Origin: Strobilurus pachycystidiatus
Lineage: Eukaryota > Basidiomycota > Agaricomycetes > Agaricales > Physalacriaceae
Length of the DNA stretch: 64,000 bases
Direction: 5' to 3'
NCBI GenBank assembly: GCA_019915135.1
Contig: JAHLMK010000032.1
Coordinates: 124,001-188,000 of the forward strand
Shown here: positions 11,207-23,508 of the stretch, piece by piece
How positions within the stretch are numbered: the stretch's first letter is position 1
How the letters are laid out: every line of letters begins with the position of its first letter
The notes under the pieces: generated by a model
What the model was told of the DNA's origin: nothing
Seen by the model: the letters and a program-made list of their open reading frames with translations, nothing else
Database searches by the model: none
Program-made: the position numbers and the translations under genes

Positions 11207-11671
11207 GGTAGCGACAGTCTGGCAGACGGCGAGCAGAGCGTCGGGAACGTCGACGACGACGACGATGATGACCGGGAGAAGTACAAGACAAAAGTGCCGC
11301 CACTCCACTTTGCAGACACGGCTGTATTACGTACGAAAATGTCTTTTGTTGATCGGGCCTTGTGCCCTTTTTGTTCTTGACAACACCTCGCTTGGCTTTG
11401 CATCGCCTCAAGTGTAGCTTAGGTAGCTACTTATCTGGTATATACATACTACTTGCCGCGCTTGGCTACTCATTTTGGGCCTCCTCCTGTCGCCTCGGTT
11501 GCGGCCCTGTGGCAGCCAAAATATGCACCCGATCAGTCTGGTCGCCAGCTTCTCCGAAGGACACACATGCATCAGTTCCTGCATATTTAACCCTGTCTGG
11601 CGCAGCGTGGTCCGGCCATTCCTCTTCTCTGATTTGACTCTTACTTCAACCTTCGGGTTTTCATCATCCTC
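11207..11671. other. Divergent promoter region
   Basis: Shared upstream region of the GPI-anchored protein gene (-) and the KRE6-like gene (+). Overlapping open frames on both strands show no conserved motif. Confidence 0.5.
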
Positions 11672-14130
11672 ATGGCCTACAAAGCCCAAGGGCGCTTTGC
11701 CTCGTCCACATCCACTCTCCTTTCACAAGCTACAGTCTCTACACACCGGGATTCTTGGGTAAAGCCTCCAGATACGCAGTCGTCCTAGTCGTCGATTAAC
11801 CAACCTTAGGCCGACACTTCGCCGTACTCTGCCTCCGGAAAGCACAGTTCTATCGCGGACAAGGTCAGCTCGCTCGCAGCTCACTTAACCCATAGCCTCA
11901 TCATATCCAATCGCAGTTCTCGCTTGCCCCCGACCCACGAGCATGGGGGACCAACCTCGAACCAAACGTTCGCGAACCCGACGATGCCCTCCACAACCCC
12001 ACCGTGCGCAACGGTGTTATCGTCGACGACCGGATCTTTGAGTTTTCACGGCGCGGGTTCGCCAACTTGGGATGCCTCTTCGTGCTACTCGTCGCCATAA
12101 CCTCTCTATTGTACGTCCCCATCGCCGCACTCCCATGCAGCTCATGGAACGCCATCAAGTCTCGTATACCCAGTTCTGACCCACGTCCTCCACACGACGA
12201 CGACAACGACGGCCCAGAACCTGGGCGTGAATGCGACGGGACAGGTGTGTTCATCAGATGATTCACATTGCTGCGGCAACCTCTCATCAGAATTTGCGCG
12301 ACAGGTTCCTGAAATGGGCAACTTCGGGCTCATCGACCTCGACACTCCGGCCGATGCACACACCTGGACCTCTTTGCGCGACGGGACGGAGTGGACCTTG
12401 GTATTTTCAGACGAGTTTGAGAAGGAGGGCCGGACGTTCTATCCTGGAGAGGATCCATATTGGGAGGCGGTCGATCTTCATTATTGGGTGCGTGTCTTCT
12501 GCTCCTGACACTAATTATAGTGTACTCAAGTGTTGCAGTCCACGAACAATCTGGAGTGGTATTCTCCCGACGGAGTGACGACCAAGAATGGTTCGCTCCA
12601 GGTCACCTTGTCGGACAAGAAAAACCACGGTCTCGATTACGAAGGGGGTATGTGTTTTTTTTTTCTTTCGTCGACCGATTAGTTGTTAATGATAGCCCAG
12701 GGATGTTATCTTCATGGTGAGATCGCCGCCTACATTTCAATGCAGCTATAATTATCTCAACACCGTGACATAGGAACAAGTTCTGCTTCACTGGAGGATA
12801 CTATGAAGCTTCGGTCCAATTACCAGGCGCGAACAACATAGTCGGTCTCTGGCCTGCAGTATGGGCCATGGGCAACCTGGGTCGCGCTGGCTACGGTGCC
12901 TCGCTTGATGGAACAGTGAGTTTGACACCAAAGCCCAATTTCTCGTTCTTACGAATGATAAGTGGCCATACACCTACGACGCCTGCGACGTCGGCACCGC
13001 GCCCAATCAGACAATTGACGGCGCGCCGGAAATCGCGCTCACCAGTGGTGGTGAAAGTTCCAACTACACGCTGTCCTACCTTCCCGGCCAAAAGCTGTCC
13101 CGCTGCACATGCCCAGGCGAGAGCCATCCCGGTCCAATGCACTCTGACGGGACGTACGTTGGCCGAGCCGCGCCCGAAATCGACATGTTCGAAGCTCAGG
13201 CAAGTCTACATTTTTCGATACCATGTTCGAACCGGCCCCCCTCTGATACCCAACCATAGGTCGCCGATGGCGTCGGACACGTATCGCAATCCGGCCAATG
13301 GGCGGTAAGTTGAACTTTTAGCTACTTCTTTCCCAGAAGAAATCTCAATTTCGCGTCAACGATACTAGCCTTTCGACTCGTACTACACCTGGGACAACAG
13401 CTCTGCGAACCTGATCATCGCGGACAAGACCGTATCCTCACTCAACGAGTACCAAGGTGGCGACTACCAGCAAAGCACCTCCGTCGTCAGTAAGACAAAT
13501 CAGGACTGCTACCAGCTCGAAACGCGCTGTTTCGCTATCTACGGGTTCGAGTACAAGCCCGGCTACGACGCGGACGATGCTGTAAGTTCAGATTCTGGTT
13601 CTGCCCCTTCCTGATGGTCCTTTGCTAATTCTCCTGTTCAGTACATTACGTGGGTCAACAACGGCAAGCTCGCATGGACCTTCAACGCCGCCGGGACAGG
13701 CGCCAACACCGAGGTGGAGATCTCAGCGCGTCCGGTCCCACAAGAGCCTATGGTTCGCTGACTTTTCCATCCGCAATGCTCTCATGATGACTGACTATTC
13801 TCAGTACATGCTAATCAACCTGGGCATGTCCTACAACTTTGGCACCGTCGACCTCGAACACATAACCTTCCCCGCCATCATGCTCGTTGACTACATCCGC
13901 GTCTACCAACACCCTGACCGTATCAACATTGGCTGCGACCCGGACGACTTCCCTACGGCGGATTATATTGAGACGTACGTACTACCTTTTTTGATGGTGA
14001 TTTCCTTTTTACTGACGACGTGTTTTTCAACAGATATTACGAAGCGTACAACAATCCCAACCTCACGACCTGGGTGAATGACTACGGCCAGCCCCTCCCG
14101 AAGAACTCGCTGGTGGATGGGTGCTCGTAG
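11672..14130 (+). CDS. KRE6/SKN1-like glycoside hydrolase family 16 protein (beta-1,6-glucan synthesis)
   Basis: Type II membrane GH16 protein of the SKN1/KRE6 family, needed for cell-wall beta-1,6-glucan in the ER/Golgi. Exon 1 starts MAYKAQGRFASSTSTLLSQA and splices to a Ser-rich cytosolic stretch, then FSLAPDPRAWGTNLEPNVRE. One membrane segment follows (FANLGCLFVLLVAITSLL). The lumenal domain carries GNFGLIDLDTP, LVFSDEFEKEGRTFYPGEDP, EAVDLHYW, GLWPAVWAMGNLGRAGYGA, YTYDACDVGTAPNQ, LSYLPGQKLSRCTCPGE, and the catalytic core APEIDMFEAQ (ExDxxE). It ends LPKNSLVDGCS. At least eight short introns. No missing catalytic residue is visible. Confidence 0.92.
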
Positions 14131-14449
14131 AACCACATACATATGCTTTAGACCTCCTCATCCCCGGGCTTCTTCCATCGTCATGTTTGCTCATCAGGAA
14201 TTTTCTACCCATGCTGTATTATCTAGGGTTTCTTCGCATATCTTCATAAATCTACTTACTTTCGAGCATCACGAATGCCATGCACTTTGCATCTTCCTTG
14301 ACGCACAACGTTTCGAAGAACAGTGATGTCAGAGTCAGCTAGGCTATATACTCTACATAGTCATTATTCCCTACGCGCAGAAATCGAGTACTTTAGGATT
14401 ATGCCCTTGCACTGCAGTGCCAAGTCCACCGGCAGGCATCATCATACGT
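14131..14449. other. Native upstream flank of RRM copy 1
   Basis: Downstream of the GH16 gene and upstream of the array. This 5' flank is not shared by RRM copies 2 and 3: similarity between the copies starts at g14450. Confidence 0.6.
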
Positions 14450-14503
14450 GACATGATATAATCCATTGACGCGTGACCCTAGTCGTCTTTCCTCACGACC
14501 ACC

Positions 14504-16286
14504 ATGTCGAGCAAGTCGGCAACCGTTGACTCGGATCTGTACGGTGGTGCGCCTTCCCGCTCGTTGCCCGTGTCGGTCCGCTCATCTGTCTCTCTCTCCA
14601 GATATTTACGGCGACGACGACGTCGAGACCATCCTCAAACCCGACGAGCAAATCCCCGAAACAATATCCGACGACGAACCCACGCTGTCCTCCGCATCCA
14701 GCACCGCCCTCCCGACGCGTCCTCCGAGCCAGTCGCAGTCCAACATCTCCTACTCGGCGCAGATAGCACAGCAGTTCTCCGCCTACCAGCAGACCCCCAG
14801 CCAGGAACGCCAATCCAAGCCTGCATTCTTTGGCGAGCCGGCCGGCGCGTCTATTCCGACTCATGTTGAAGGCAACCAGTCCGAGAGCGTCTTTGGCAAA
14901 AAGCCCTCGGAGATGCACGATGCGGGGTAAGCCTCTATGCCTTTTACTTCCCTCTCCTCATCGTCACGGCCACTCTACGTATCCTACTACGGGACAGACG
15001 ATTATACCCTTGCTCTCGCCTCGTTGATACCCATACTGATCTCCGTTACTCTCTCCTACTTGCGTCCTACTACCTTCTACGTCGTCTACCTATACTCTCT
15101 CACACTCTTGGCTCTCCGTCTACGTCGATCACATAGCAAATTGTTCATTGGCGGTCTCAATTGGGATACAACAGATGGTACTATCATCATGTCTCGCAAT
15201 TACTTTTCACACTGACACTGCCCTCCAGAGGGATTAAGCAATTACTTCAGTCAATTCGGCAAGGTTCGCTCGCTCAACAGCTGCTGACCACGTTCAGTTC
15301 TTGACTTCTGTTCAAAGGTTGATGCCTGCACTATAATGCGCGACCCCAACGGTACTTCGCGTGGCTTTGCTTTCCTCACGTTCGAGGACCCGAATGCGGT
15401 CCAAGCTGTCGTTGCGCGGGATCACGTCCTTGACGGCAAAGCTGTACGCAGGAACGCCTCCCCCATCATTCATATGCTCATCTCTACTTATATAGATAGA
15501 CCCCAAGCGCGCTATCCCCCGCGAGGAGCACCTCCGGAATACGCGCTACTTTGTCGGCGGTCTAGCACCGGCAACGACATCCGACTCGATGAAAGCGTTC
15601 TTCTCTGCGTACGGCAAGGTCGTCGATGCCACCGTCATGCTCGACCGCGAGTCCGGGCGCTCAAAGGGCTTTGGGTTTGTTACGTTTGAAGACGCGACGA
15701 ACACGGACCAGCTCGTTGGGAAGAACCTTGTCATGGACGATAAACAGGTCTGTAGCGGTCGTCTCCTACAATGTCTCTTGCTGACCACGGCTTGCAGATT
15801 GAGGTGAAGCTAGCGCAACCGCGTAGCCAGCGCGAACAGGCGGCCAGGACGAACGCCGTAGCCACACAACCCGACACGCGCACCGCAGGTGTTGGCGTAG
15901 GGCAGACGACACTGCAGAACATGCCCCTGCTGGGGCAGAACCCGATGTCGATGATGTTCGGCGGCCGCGGGATGGGCATGGGCATGAACATGAATCCGGC
16001 GATGATGGGCATGAACATGAACATGAACATGATGAACCCGATGGCGATGATGGGGGGACAGTTCAACCCGATGATGGGCCTCATGGGCGGGATGGGAATG
16101 GGTGGCGGGATGGGTGGGATGAACAATATGCGGATGGGCCCGATGGGTATGGGTATGATGGGCATGGGCGCGAGAGGGGGTGCTATGCGGGCGCCTGGTC
16201 GGCAGACGCCGACGATGGGCGGTGGAGTGGGCCCGGCGCGTGTTGCGTCGAGAGGGCAGCATAACTTCCACCCGTATTCACGATGA
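14504..16286 (+). CDS. Two-RRM hnRNP-like protein (Hrp1/Nab4 type), copy 1
   Basis: Exon 1 is MSSKSATVDSDLYG plus one base (donor gtgcgc). It joins DIYGDDDVETILKPDEQIPE, a disordered Ser/Gln-rich region, then RRM1: RNP2 LFIGGL, RNP1 RGFAFLTF. RRM2 follows: RNP2 YFVGGL, RNP1 KGFGFVTF, then DDKQIEVKLAQPRSQ. The C-terminus is a ~100-residue Met/Gly/Asn tract with MG and MNM repeats, ending GQHNFHPYSR. The architecture matches yeast Hrp1/Nab4 (CF IB, mRNA 3'-end processing and export) and Musashi/DAZAP-like proteins; the orthology is inferred. Six short introns. Its 5' flank is the one next to the GH16 gene, unlike copies 2 and 3. All RNP motifs are intact, so it is presumably functional. Confidence 0.88.
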
Positions 16287-16680
16287 CGGACCTTTGCTAT
16301 TTGAGTGTTTTCTTAGTTTATGGTCACTTTTAATGGTATATGTTATGATATGTTATTCGTGATGCTCGCAAGTGTGGAAATTACGATGTACAGTAGTCCA
16401 GTGATGGCTTCAATGTCGGCTTCACGCCAAGCGAGGTGTGAATGAAACTGAAGCTCTCACACCTCCAAAGAGAAATGCAATCAATTTGATTCAAGTATTT
16501 AAGATTACAGGTATTACGGTTATCTGGTCTTGAATTTCTGTGATTCAACCTGACATGCAAGTCTTTATTTACCAGCTCTACTTGACTCTCAAGTAAGCAA
16601 CACTTGAGTCGGACGTCTGCTGCGCCTCGGCCATAATACAGCGGCAGTGTGGCTGTGCAGCTCACCCTCCTCCTCCTGCC
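16287..16680 (+). promoter_or_regulatory. RRM 3' region and epsin promoter (copy 1)
   Basis: About 390 bp between the RRM stop and the epsin ATG, repeated at 25529-25916 and 34824-35217. Copies 1 and 3 share a segment (…TTGATTCAAGTATTTAAG…) that is shortened in copy 2. It presumably holds the RRM poly(A) site and the epsin promoter. Confidence 0.5.
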
Positions 16681-17022
16681 ATGCAGCACTTTGGCAAGAG
16701 TGTCATTCGCGTCACCAAAAACTACACAAAGGGCTATTCGGACACCCAATCCAAGGTCCGCGATGCAACGTCCAACGACCCCTGGGGCCCCAGCGGCACC
16801 CAGATGAACGAGATTGCACAGCTCACCTACAACCAGTGAGCTCGCTGTTCGCGACGACGAGCTTGCCCGTTTGACCGCTCATCTTGCAGGGGAGACTTTG
16901 TCGAGATCATGGAGATGCTCGACAAGCGCCTCAACGACAAGGGCAAGAACTGGCGCCATGTCTTCACGACGGATCTTAATGCAGTGGTCGTCCCAATGAG
17001 TGCTGCACGGACAGGTAAGTAA
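16681..17022 (+). pseudogene. Truncated epsin (ENTH) gene, copy 1
   Basis: Identical in structure to the start of the intact epsin at 35218: MQHFGKSVIRVTKNYTKGYS, then NDPWGPSGTQMNEIAQLTYN, an intron, and GDFVEIMEMLDKRLNDKGKN. Similarity to the intact gene stops after the TTCA at 16963-16966, two bases before the exon-2 donor of the intact copy. The frame then runs into spacer X1, adding TTDLNAVVVPMSAARTGK and a stop. Only part of the ENTH domain remains; the rest of the domain, the UIMs and the NPF tail are lost. A donor-like ACAG/GTAAGT at 17011-17020 could allow splicing into X1. Probably non-functional. Confidence 0.85.
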
Positions 17023-17364
17023 AATCAAACTTGCATTCGTGGTAGTGCAACCATTCGCTATGTAGAGTGAAACCATTGTGTACCCAGATACGAACTGACA
17101 AAGAGTTGGCCAATACTGGCATGGCTGCGCCATGCCGTCAATCGTTCGCTTCCCGTCGCATGTTGGATCCCAGTCATTGGCAGCCATAGTAACGACGCTG
17201 CCCACGTCGCGCACAGGTGACGAATGGCTCAAATTCACGAGACAGATAGTCATCCCGACGATCGAGGGACCTGCAAGCGAGAGTTACTCATGTCAAGATG
17301 AGCACACACTGTTAGGATTACCGTTCCTGTGTGACGCGTCGAATCGCGCCTAATCTGAACACAG

Positions 17365-18150
17365 GATGCCCGGACACATAGCGCAGAACATCTGCAGACG
17401 CTGAGTGGGTGGCAGTGCGAATGCCGACGTTCCGCGCCTCTTGTCCCGCCTGCGCCACAGATGGACTCCTGCCGCACGATTGGCAGGGAGGAGAGACGGT
17501 CTAGCACGGCGCAGAGGTAGAGTAGTCGTCCCTAATAACGGTTGGATATCCATCTTGCCAATGGTGTAGGCCTAACATAGGTATTTAGTAAACAAGAAGG
17601 AGTAGAGACGAAAAAGCATACCGTTCAACACAAGGAGCAGTGCGCCCTGTAATTCTCCGCATCCATCACCTGCCTCCCGCCGCCTGTCGGGTCCAGAGCA
17701 CCGAAGGCCATAACAAATGCGCCAGTCACGTAGCGCATAGGTGCCGATGGTTCAAATCTGCGTTACAAAGAGTCGTCCCGACGATGAAACAACCTGAACC
17801 GAGAATAAGTCATATGAAAATGAGCCCGAACGATTAGACTTACCCTTCGTTATGTGCTGCGCCAAGTCGCCTCCCGTTCGGCAACAGAACGCCCGGCCAT
17901 ATGAAGCAGAACGTCACGCAGGCGTTGGGTGATTGGCAGTGCCAATACCGACGTTCCGTCTCTTGTCCCGCCACATGAAGGCCGGCGGCGGGAGACGGTG
18001 CAGGGCGGCGCATGGTTGCCTAAGGTTGTCCGCGCAACAATGAGGTCGGCATCCCGACAATGATACAGGCCTGAAGAAAAGATTTAGCAAATCAGAATAT
18101 AGTGAGAAAGGAAGAACGTACCGTTCGACGTGGAGAGCGGCAAATCCTCC
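17365..18150 (-). repeat. Minus-strand intron/exon-like repeats in X1 (period about 520 bp)
   Basis: Two diverged units align. One contains GCAGAACATCTGCAGACGCT at about 17382. The other contains GCAGAACGTCACGCAGGCGT at about 17905. Both are followed by GGCAGTGC(C/G)AATxCCGACGTTCCG. On the minus strand each unit ends in a donor-like AACGGTATGC or AACGGTACGTTC, as in short fungal introns. Open frames are only 60-130 codons. Confidence 0.6.
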
Positions 18151-18224
18151 CAGACTCCGCAAGCGTCACTATGAGTACATTGTACAGCTACTGAGATAGT
18201 GATTGGGTCATCTTGCAATCAAAA

Positions 18225-18870
18225 TCCCGCCATCCCGCTCAAAATCCCGCCTGAGAACGATTTTGGCATCCTGTGAGCCGCGAACGAAAGTCCCGGCCAT
18301 TACCAGTGATGGAATGAGGCCAAATGACAGGGAGGTGGTGTTGAATTTATTGCCTGGCCGCTAGAGGGACAAGATTTACTTAGTTGAGACTAGAGAAAAT
18401 GGCCGGAACGGCGGCGGCTTACCGTGAGCGGTGCAACAGTCTGGCGTGTCCAGAAGTTTGTGAGTCGCGACCTAAAATAAGCCGTCATTCTTAGCGCCGG
18501 CCGTACAGCCATTGCCGCCCCAACTCCCGCCATCCCGACCGCGGTCCCGCCCTGGAACAAGAATTGTAATTTTCGTCCAGTGCGCTCCGGACGTCGGTGA
18601 TACTGGTCTCGGTTGTGTAGTGCGCATAACAGTGTATTGGCAGATATGGCCGTCGTCGCTGGGGCTCTGCCATCGGCTAAATATGGTCTTTCAGATTCGC
18701 AAAAACTGATCAAAACTTTAACGACGTACCGCGAGCGCTACGGCGTACTGTTTCACCCGAGAATTGCGGATCGTTGTCCCATAGCATTGAAGTCGCAATA
18801 GTCGCCGCCATTGCGCCCACAGCTGGCAAGATCCTGCCATCCCGGCCCAAACGCGATCCCGACGTCGGCG
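18225..18870. repeat. Short interspersed ATCCCGCC-type motifs in X1
   Basis: Repeated (A/G)(T/G)CCCGCC(A/C)TCCCG-like words occur at about 18225-18255, 18524-18550 and 18836-18860. They separate longer blocks and look like another degenerate repeat family. The same set occurs in X2. Confidence 0.45.
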
Positions 18871-19140
18871 GCCTTCAGCGGGCGCGGCGCGCACAAGACC
18901 GGCAAATTGGGTGGTGAGTTGTCGATCCGAGTATGTGGCGCGTCGTTCTGTGAAATGGCGAGGAAGGCGGCGACGTTCTTGAGCACATTTGATATTAGAC
19001 TTGCCAGGACTTGTTGTCGGTTTCGGCCTCGAGTCGGATTCGTTGTCTCCAAGTGCGGGGGTCGCAATGTCAGTCAGACTGGCGGTGTCAATCGTCAAGC
19101 GGGTCGATGTGCATCGTCAGGCGTATTAGTTGTTGCCTAG

Positions 19141-21240
19141 GATGTGGTCGTCAAGTAAATCTGTGTTGGTCGTGGTAGGTGATCAAGTAACGATCACGGG
19201 AAAAACAAATTGAACGCACCTTGAATTGAGACTTGACTAGTCACCGCAAAGGTTTGAACATGGAGGTTCAGTCATCTTTGAGGCCTTGGGTAAGTAATCT
19301 TGATCCCGTTGAAGCCGAAGGCCTGATGTCATGTCGGTTGAAACTTGAGATAAGCGTACTTAGAGGTTCTATGAGAACACAGAATGCGTAGGAAGATGAA
19401 ACGAGTAAATAAGGATATAGTAAAATGAACAGAGGAAATGCAAGGTCATGTTCTCGAGGGCGAGCCAGGCAACAGAGCGGGAGAGCAAGGGCAAGAAAGC
19501 ATAGAAAGTGAAGCATACCAAATGTGCCAAACACTCGAGTCGATGAAAGTCTTTCAGCGGGTGAGGAAAGTCAAGCCTCGCTAGGGGCCGTAGTCAGGTA
19601 GAGTTAGAATATGAGTGTAGATAGTCAAGTCCGGGTATGAGAGGCAAAGTAGGGAAGGGAGAATACTATTGACTTACCAAAACCTCCCCATCCTTATATA
19701 CCAAAATCCGCCCGCATCAGAGCGAACATTCACGCAACTATCCTGAACAGTCTACATGCGAGCTAGCCGCCCGCGGGCCTCAAAATACCCGACTGAACCA
19801 ATCATGTCCTTCCCGTAGCACAACATATCCGACGCCGTGTGGATTCGCAGCCGCCCAGACCATCATGTGTAGTCATGAAGACACATCCCAGTCCATTCCC
19901 AGAGATTTTGGCAGCGGAATATCATCCCCAGTCGCGGCCTGAGTCCGGTCGAGCATTCCGCGTCGATAGACACCAAGTCTGTGCCGAGAATGGGAGGTAA
20001 ACCGAGTCTGAAGTAGTCGTGTTATGAGGTTCAGGTACCATGAAGGCACCGTATGACCGAGGAGGCGCACAGAGCGCGGACGACGAGCAGAGGACGCGAG
20101 AGACGATGAGAGAAAGAGAACAAGCACGTATGCGTCATAACACGTGCTTGAACCCGTTCCGAAATCCCAGAGTTGCGATCTTGATTTTCGACTTCCATCT
20201 CCTCCAAAATTCTAACTTCAGACATTCGTTCACGATGGATTCCTAGCATCTACTGGTGTGCCGACTGACAGAGGGAACGGAGCAATGTAGCGCGAGCAAT
20301 GCGCAAATGGACTTGGTGAGTTTTCCGCATTCGGACTTGGCGCAAACTTCCCGACTTACTCATTCCCTTGGCAGGTCTCAAAATAGATTACTGATTGCGT
20401 CTCGAATGCTTGGAAGGTCGAATCCAGGCGCTAGAGGTGCAATCTCGGAATGTCATTGGATGGCCAGCGCGGGGGCTTGGCACCGGCTCTGGTACGTACT
20501 TTGACATTATTGGTGTCTAACTAGGCATCATCCAATGAGTATCTACGTGCCAAGACCCTCAAACGGCGGGCCATGGTCCGCTCAGCTAGTCGGATCATAA
20601 TGGTTACTCTTGCTTAATTTTTGAGCAAACATGCTGTAGCGGGAACGCGCGCTCTAGCATGTTTCCTCCTTTTGTTGTGCGACAGTTCGATCCCCCCATT
20701 GTCAAATTTTTCTTCTTACTGTGCTTTGCATGTCACAAGTACATTTTGACTTTTGCTTCACATCTCAACATGAGTTTCATCCTCGCACTCAAACTCACAC
20801 TCCGCCCTGAATCACACTCAACCTCAAAACTCAACTCAAGCTCATCAACCGTGCCGGCGTAGTGTTGCCGTGCTGACATCGTAATTAATCATAAGGCTCA
20901 CGACTTTCTCAACTCTGGATCTTGATCCTCTGCTACCCTTTATTCCAAAGCCTGTGCAACGTTGTCGCCACAACACTGCACAAGCTTTGGAACAGTGGAC
21001 AGAGGACTCGAGGGATTATTAACTTGACTTACTTGATTTATTGAAATCAGGGTAGTGGTGTCCGGCCGGGACCTGAAGTTGTCATAAAATTCCCACCATC
21101 CTTCGCCTCTTACCATCACCCACATTGTCTCCCACTTTTTATCTCACTGCCCAAACCAACATTCTCGTACTCTAGACTTTCTTCCACCTCACAACAAGTC
21201 CACAAGCAAGTGCAAGAAGTCTATAGACACTCACCGTTGT
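19141..21240. other. Middle of X1, no gene recognised
   Basis: Contains short open frames on both strands of up to ~90 codons, a TATA-like CCTTATATACC near 19692, and sequence reading as introns on the minus strand around 20.9-21.1 kb. No conserved domain was seen. Confidence 0.4.
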
Positions 21241-23060
21241 TGTCAGTAAGTGTGCTCACTCTCCACTGCCTTCCTCGAGCGTTCCCTAACACTCCCACAG
21301 CCTTCTTGCCCGTTCTCGGGCCTTCTTGACGTGTCGTTGATGAGCACGAGTTGGAGCCTACAGTCGTCGTGGGTGCGCCACGCCGTTGTAGGCAACAACG
21401 AGGAGGAAGAATGTCCGGCACTTGCCGGTCAGTCGCTTCCCACTTCACTCAACCATTTTGTGCCCCACTAACCACTTTTTCCAGCGCATTTCAACCCCAA
21501 ATTGCCCGAGGACGACGCCCCGCCGGCGAGGCAAACTCACAGGCCCTCAAGTCCGGCTAGACCCCGTACACAGTAGCCACTTTGCTGCTGTCCCGGGTTG
21601 CGAATGGGGTCGTAAGACCCATTGCTGCTGGTAAGTTTGCCAGTTTTCATGTTTAGTCAGTCAACGTCAACTGACCTGTTCCAGCTCTGCGGGTGCGCCA
21701 CACATCTCCTGCCCGTTGTCAACGCTCCCTGGTGTTCAAACACGCCGCGACCACGTATCGACGCCGGGCGGACCGAACTCGAATGTCCTGTCAGTGTGTT
21801 GCTGTTGTTGATTTGAGTCCAATTCTGAAGAGTTTTCCAGCTCAAAAATACCGATTTCTCGCGGAGCCAGACGCCCCGCCCGGCAAGGCGAACTCACACG
21901 CCCCCGTAGACAGTAGCCACTTTGCTGCTGTCCTCGCGTGCGAATGGCGGTCGTAAAACCTATTAGCTGCTGGTTGGTTTGTCATTTTTCATCTTGAGTC
22001 AACGTTAACTGACCTGTTTCAGGTCCGCGGGTGCGCCACAGATCCTACTCGCCTCGCCAACGCTCCCAGGTGACTGATAACGTCCCAGGTGCCTGATAAC
22101 GTCGTGAGACGACGTATCGACGCCGGGCGGACCAATTCAAACGTAGTGTGAGTTTCCCGTCTCTGTTTATGATATGAGTTCAATTCTGACAAGTTCTATA
22201 GGTTAGAAATACCGATTTTCTCCAAAGTCAGACGCCCCGCCGGCGAGGCGACGTCACCGCCATACGGTCCGGAAGATGAACTTCGACAGAAGCTGCACGC
22301 TGCTGTCCCAATTCCCACCGTGTTCAAGTCCAAGGTACGTGCTCGTCTGCCTTTCTTTCGAGGCCCGGACCTCGCTGACGCCCCTCCCAGCTACCGCCGC
22401 CACCATTCGTGCCTGAAAACTCGCCGAGACGACGTATCGACGCCGCGCGGACCGCCTGAAATGTCTGGTAAGTTGTCGAAACTGTTTCAATTTGAGAGTG
22501 AGCTTCTGATGACTTTCCAGTGTACGGATGTCCGAAATCCGCTAGAGTCTAACGCCCCGCCGGCGAGGCGAGTCCTCGCGCTTGCATATTCGGCATGTTG
22601 ATCGTCAAACCAGCGTCAAGGGTAAGTCTGCTCTATGCGCCACATCCGTGAGACTGTGCTCACCTCATTCCTAGCTGTTCCTGGACCCCGAAATGCGTTG
22701 AAATGATGAATCGTCGTCCGTCGAACGCGTCAAACTGAGTCTGACTATTCGTCATGTCTCCGGAACGTCTGAACTGACCGTTTTGTGAGGGTGCGCCGTC
22801 CGAATTTGCCAAGGCAAAAGCCCCGCCGGCGAGGCCCGCGCCCGCCCACAAGTCCAGGATCGTTGACGATGAATGTGCGGCTGCGGAATGGGTCTGTGAC
22901 TTGTGAGTCTCGAGAACAATTTGCTGAAATGTTGAATACTAACCGTTGTTTGCGATCGCCATTGGTCGAGGACCAGAATAATGCACCAAGCAACGAATCG
23001 ACTGCGATGGCAAGATCGCGTCACCGGGCAAGTCAGCGACTCCGAGATCTACAGGTACGT
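21240..23060 (+). repeat. Plus-strand intron/exon-like repeat array in X1
   Basis: Five copies of a core GCCCCGCCGGCGAGGC (the second with CCCGGCAAGG) occur near 21517, 21873, 22234, 22554 and 22820, a spacing of about 270-360 bp. Units also share GGGTGCGCCACA, CGACGTATCGACGCCG and GTAGCCACTTTGCTGCTGTC. They are separated by intron-like segments starting GTAAGT and ending in a CTGACCTGTTCCAG-type branch and acceptor. Translated, the core repeatedly gives DAPPAR-like peptides. It could be a gene with duplicated exons, now decayed, or a processed repeat. Confidence 0.6.
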
Positions 23061-23336
23061 CAGAATTGACTTGAATGGTGAGTTCCGCAGATCCAAGGAT
23101 CAGTGAATCAGAGGTAACGAAATTAGCTAGAAGTATGCATAGATAGGATCAGATTACTTACCTTTTTGTAGCTTCACTTACCTCCACAGCTATACCTGAT
23201 TTCCGAGTGCCACTCTTCGGGGTGGGGCTTGGTTTTTTTCATTGAAAGCCAAGTGCCGGCTGGCAGTCAAATTTCGCGTGTTTTTCTCAGACAGTCGGGA
23301 GGAGGTTCCCAGAGGCCGTAGCAGCTTATATAAGGA

Positions 23337-23343
23337 GACGGCA
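23337..23343 (+). promoter_or_regulatory. TATA-like element near the right end of X1
   Basis: TATATAA about 170 bp upstream of the ATG at 23509 and ~420 bp upstream of RRM copy 2. The same element occurs in X2 at 32611-32617. It may drive the short ORF and/or the downstream RRM copy. Confidence 0.4.
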
Positions 23344-23508
23344 AGGCCTGTAGTAGCGTAGAACGTGAAATAGAGACGATTGAGCCCACTTGCAAAGGCA
23401 GGGAAAGTGATCGGCATGACAGCCGGATTGAGCGACTGACACCCGGGGTAGGCGAGTAATTCGTTCGAGTCCACCGCCATCCAGCCCAACCAGCGACGAG
23501 CCCGCGCC

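Noticed and set aside
15731..16271. Long minus-strand ORFs rich in Ile/Pro/Met or His/Arg opposite the RRM tail
   Set aside because: They are antisense reflections of the Met/Gly/Asn-coding repeat and recur identically in the other two copies.
16879..17253. 124-codon minus-strand ORF crossing the epsin'/X1 junction
   Set aside because: Part is antisense to the ENTH exon and the rest has no motif; most likely chance.
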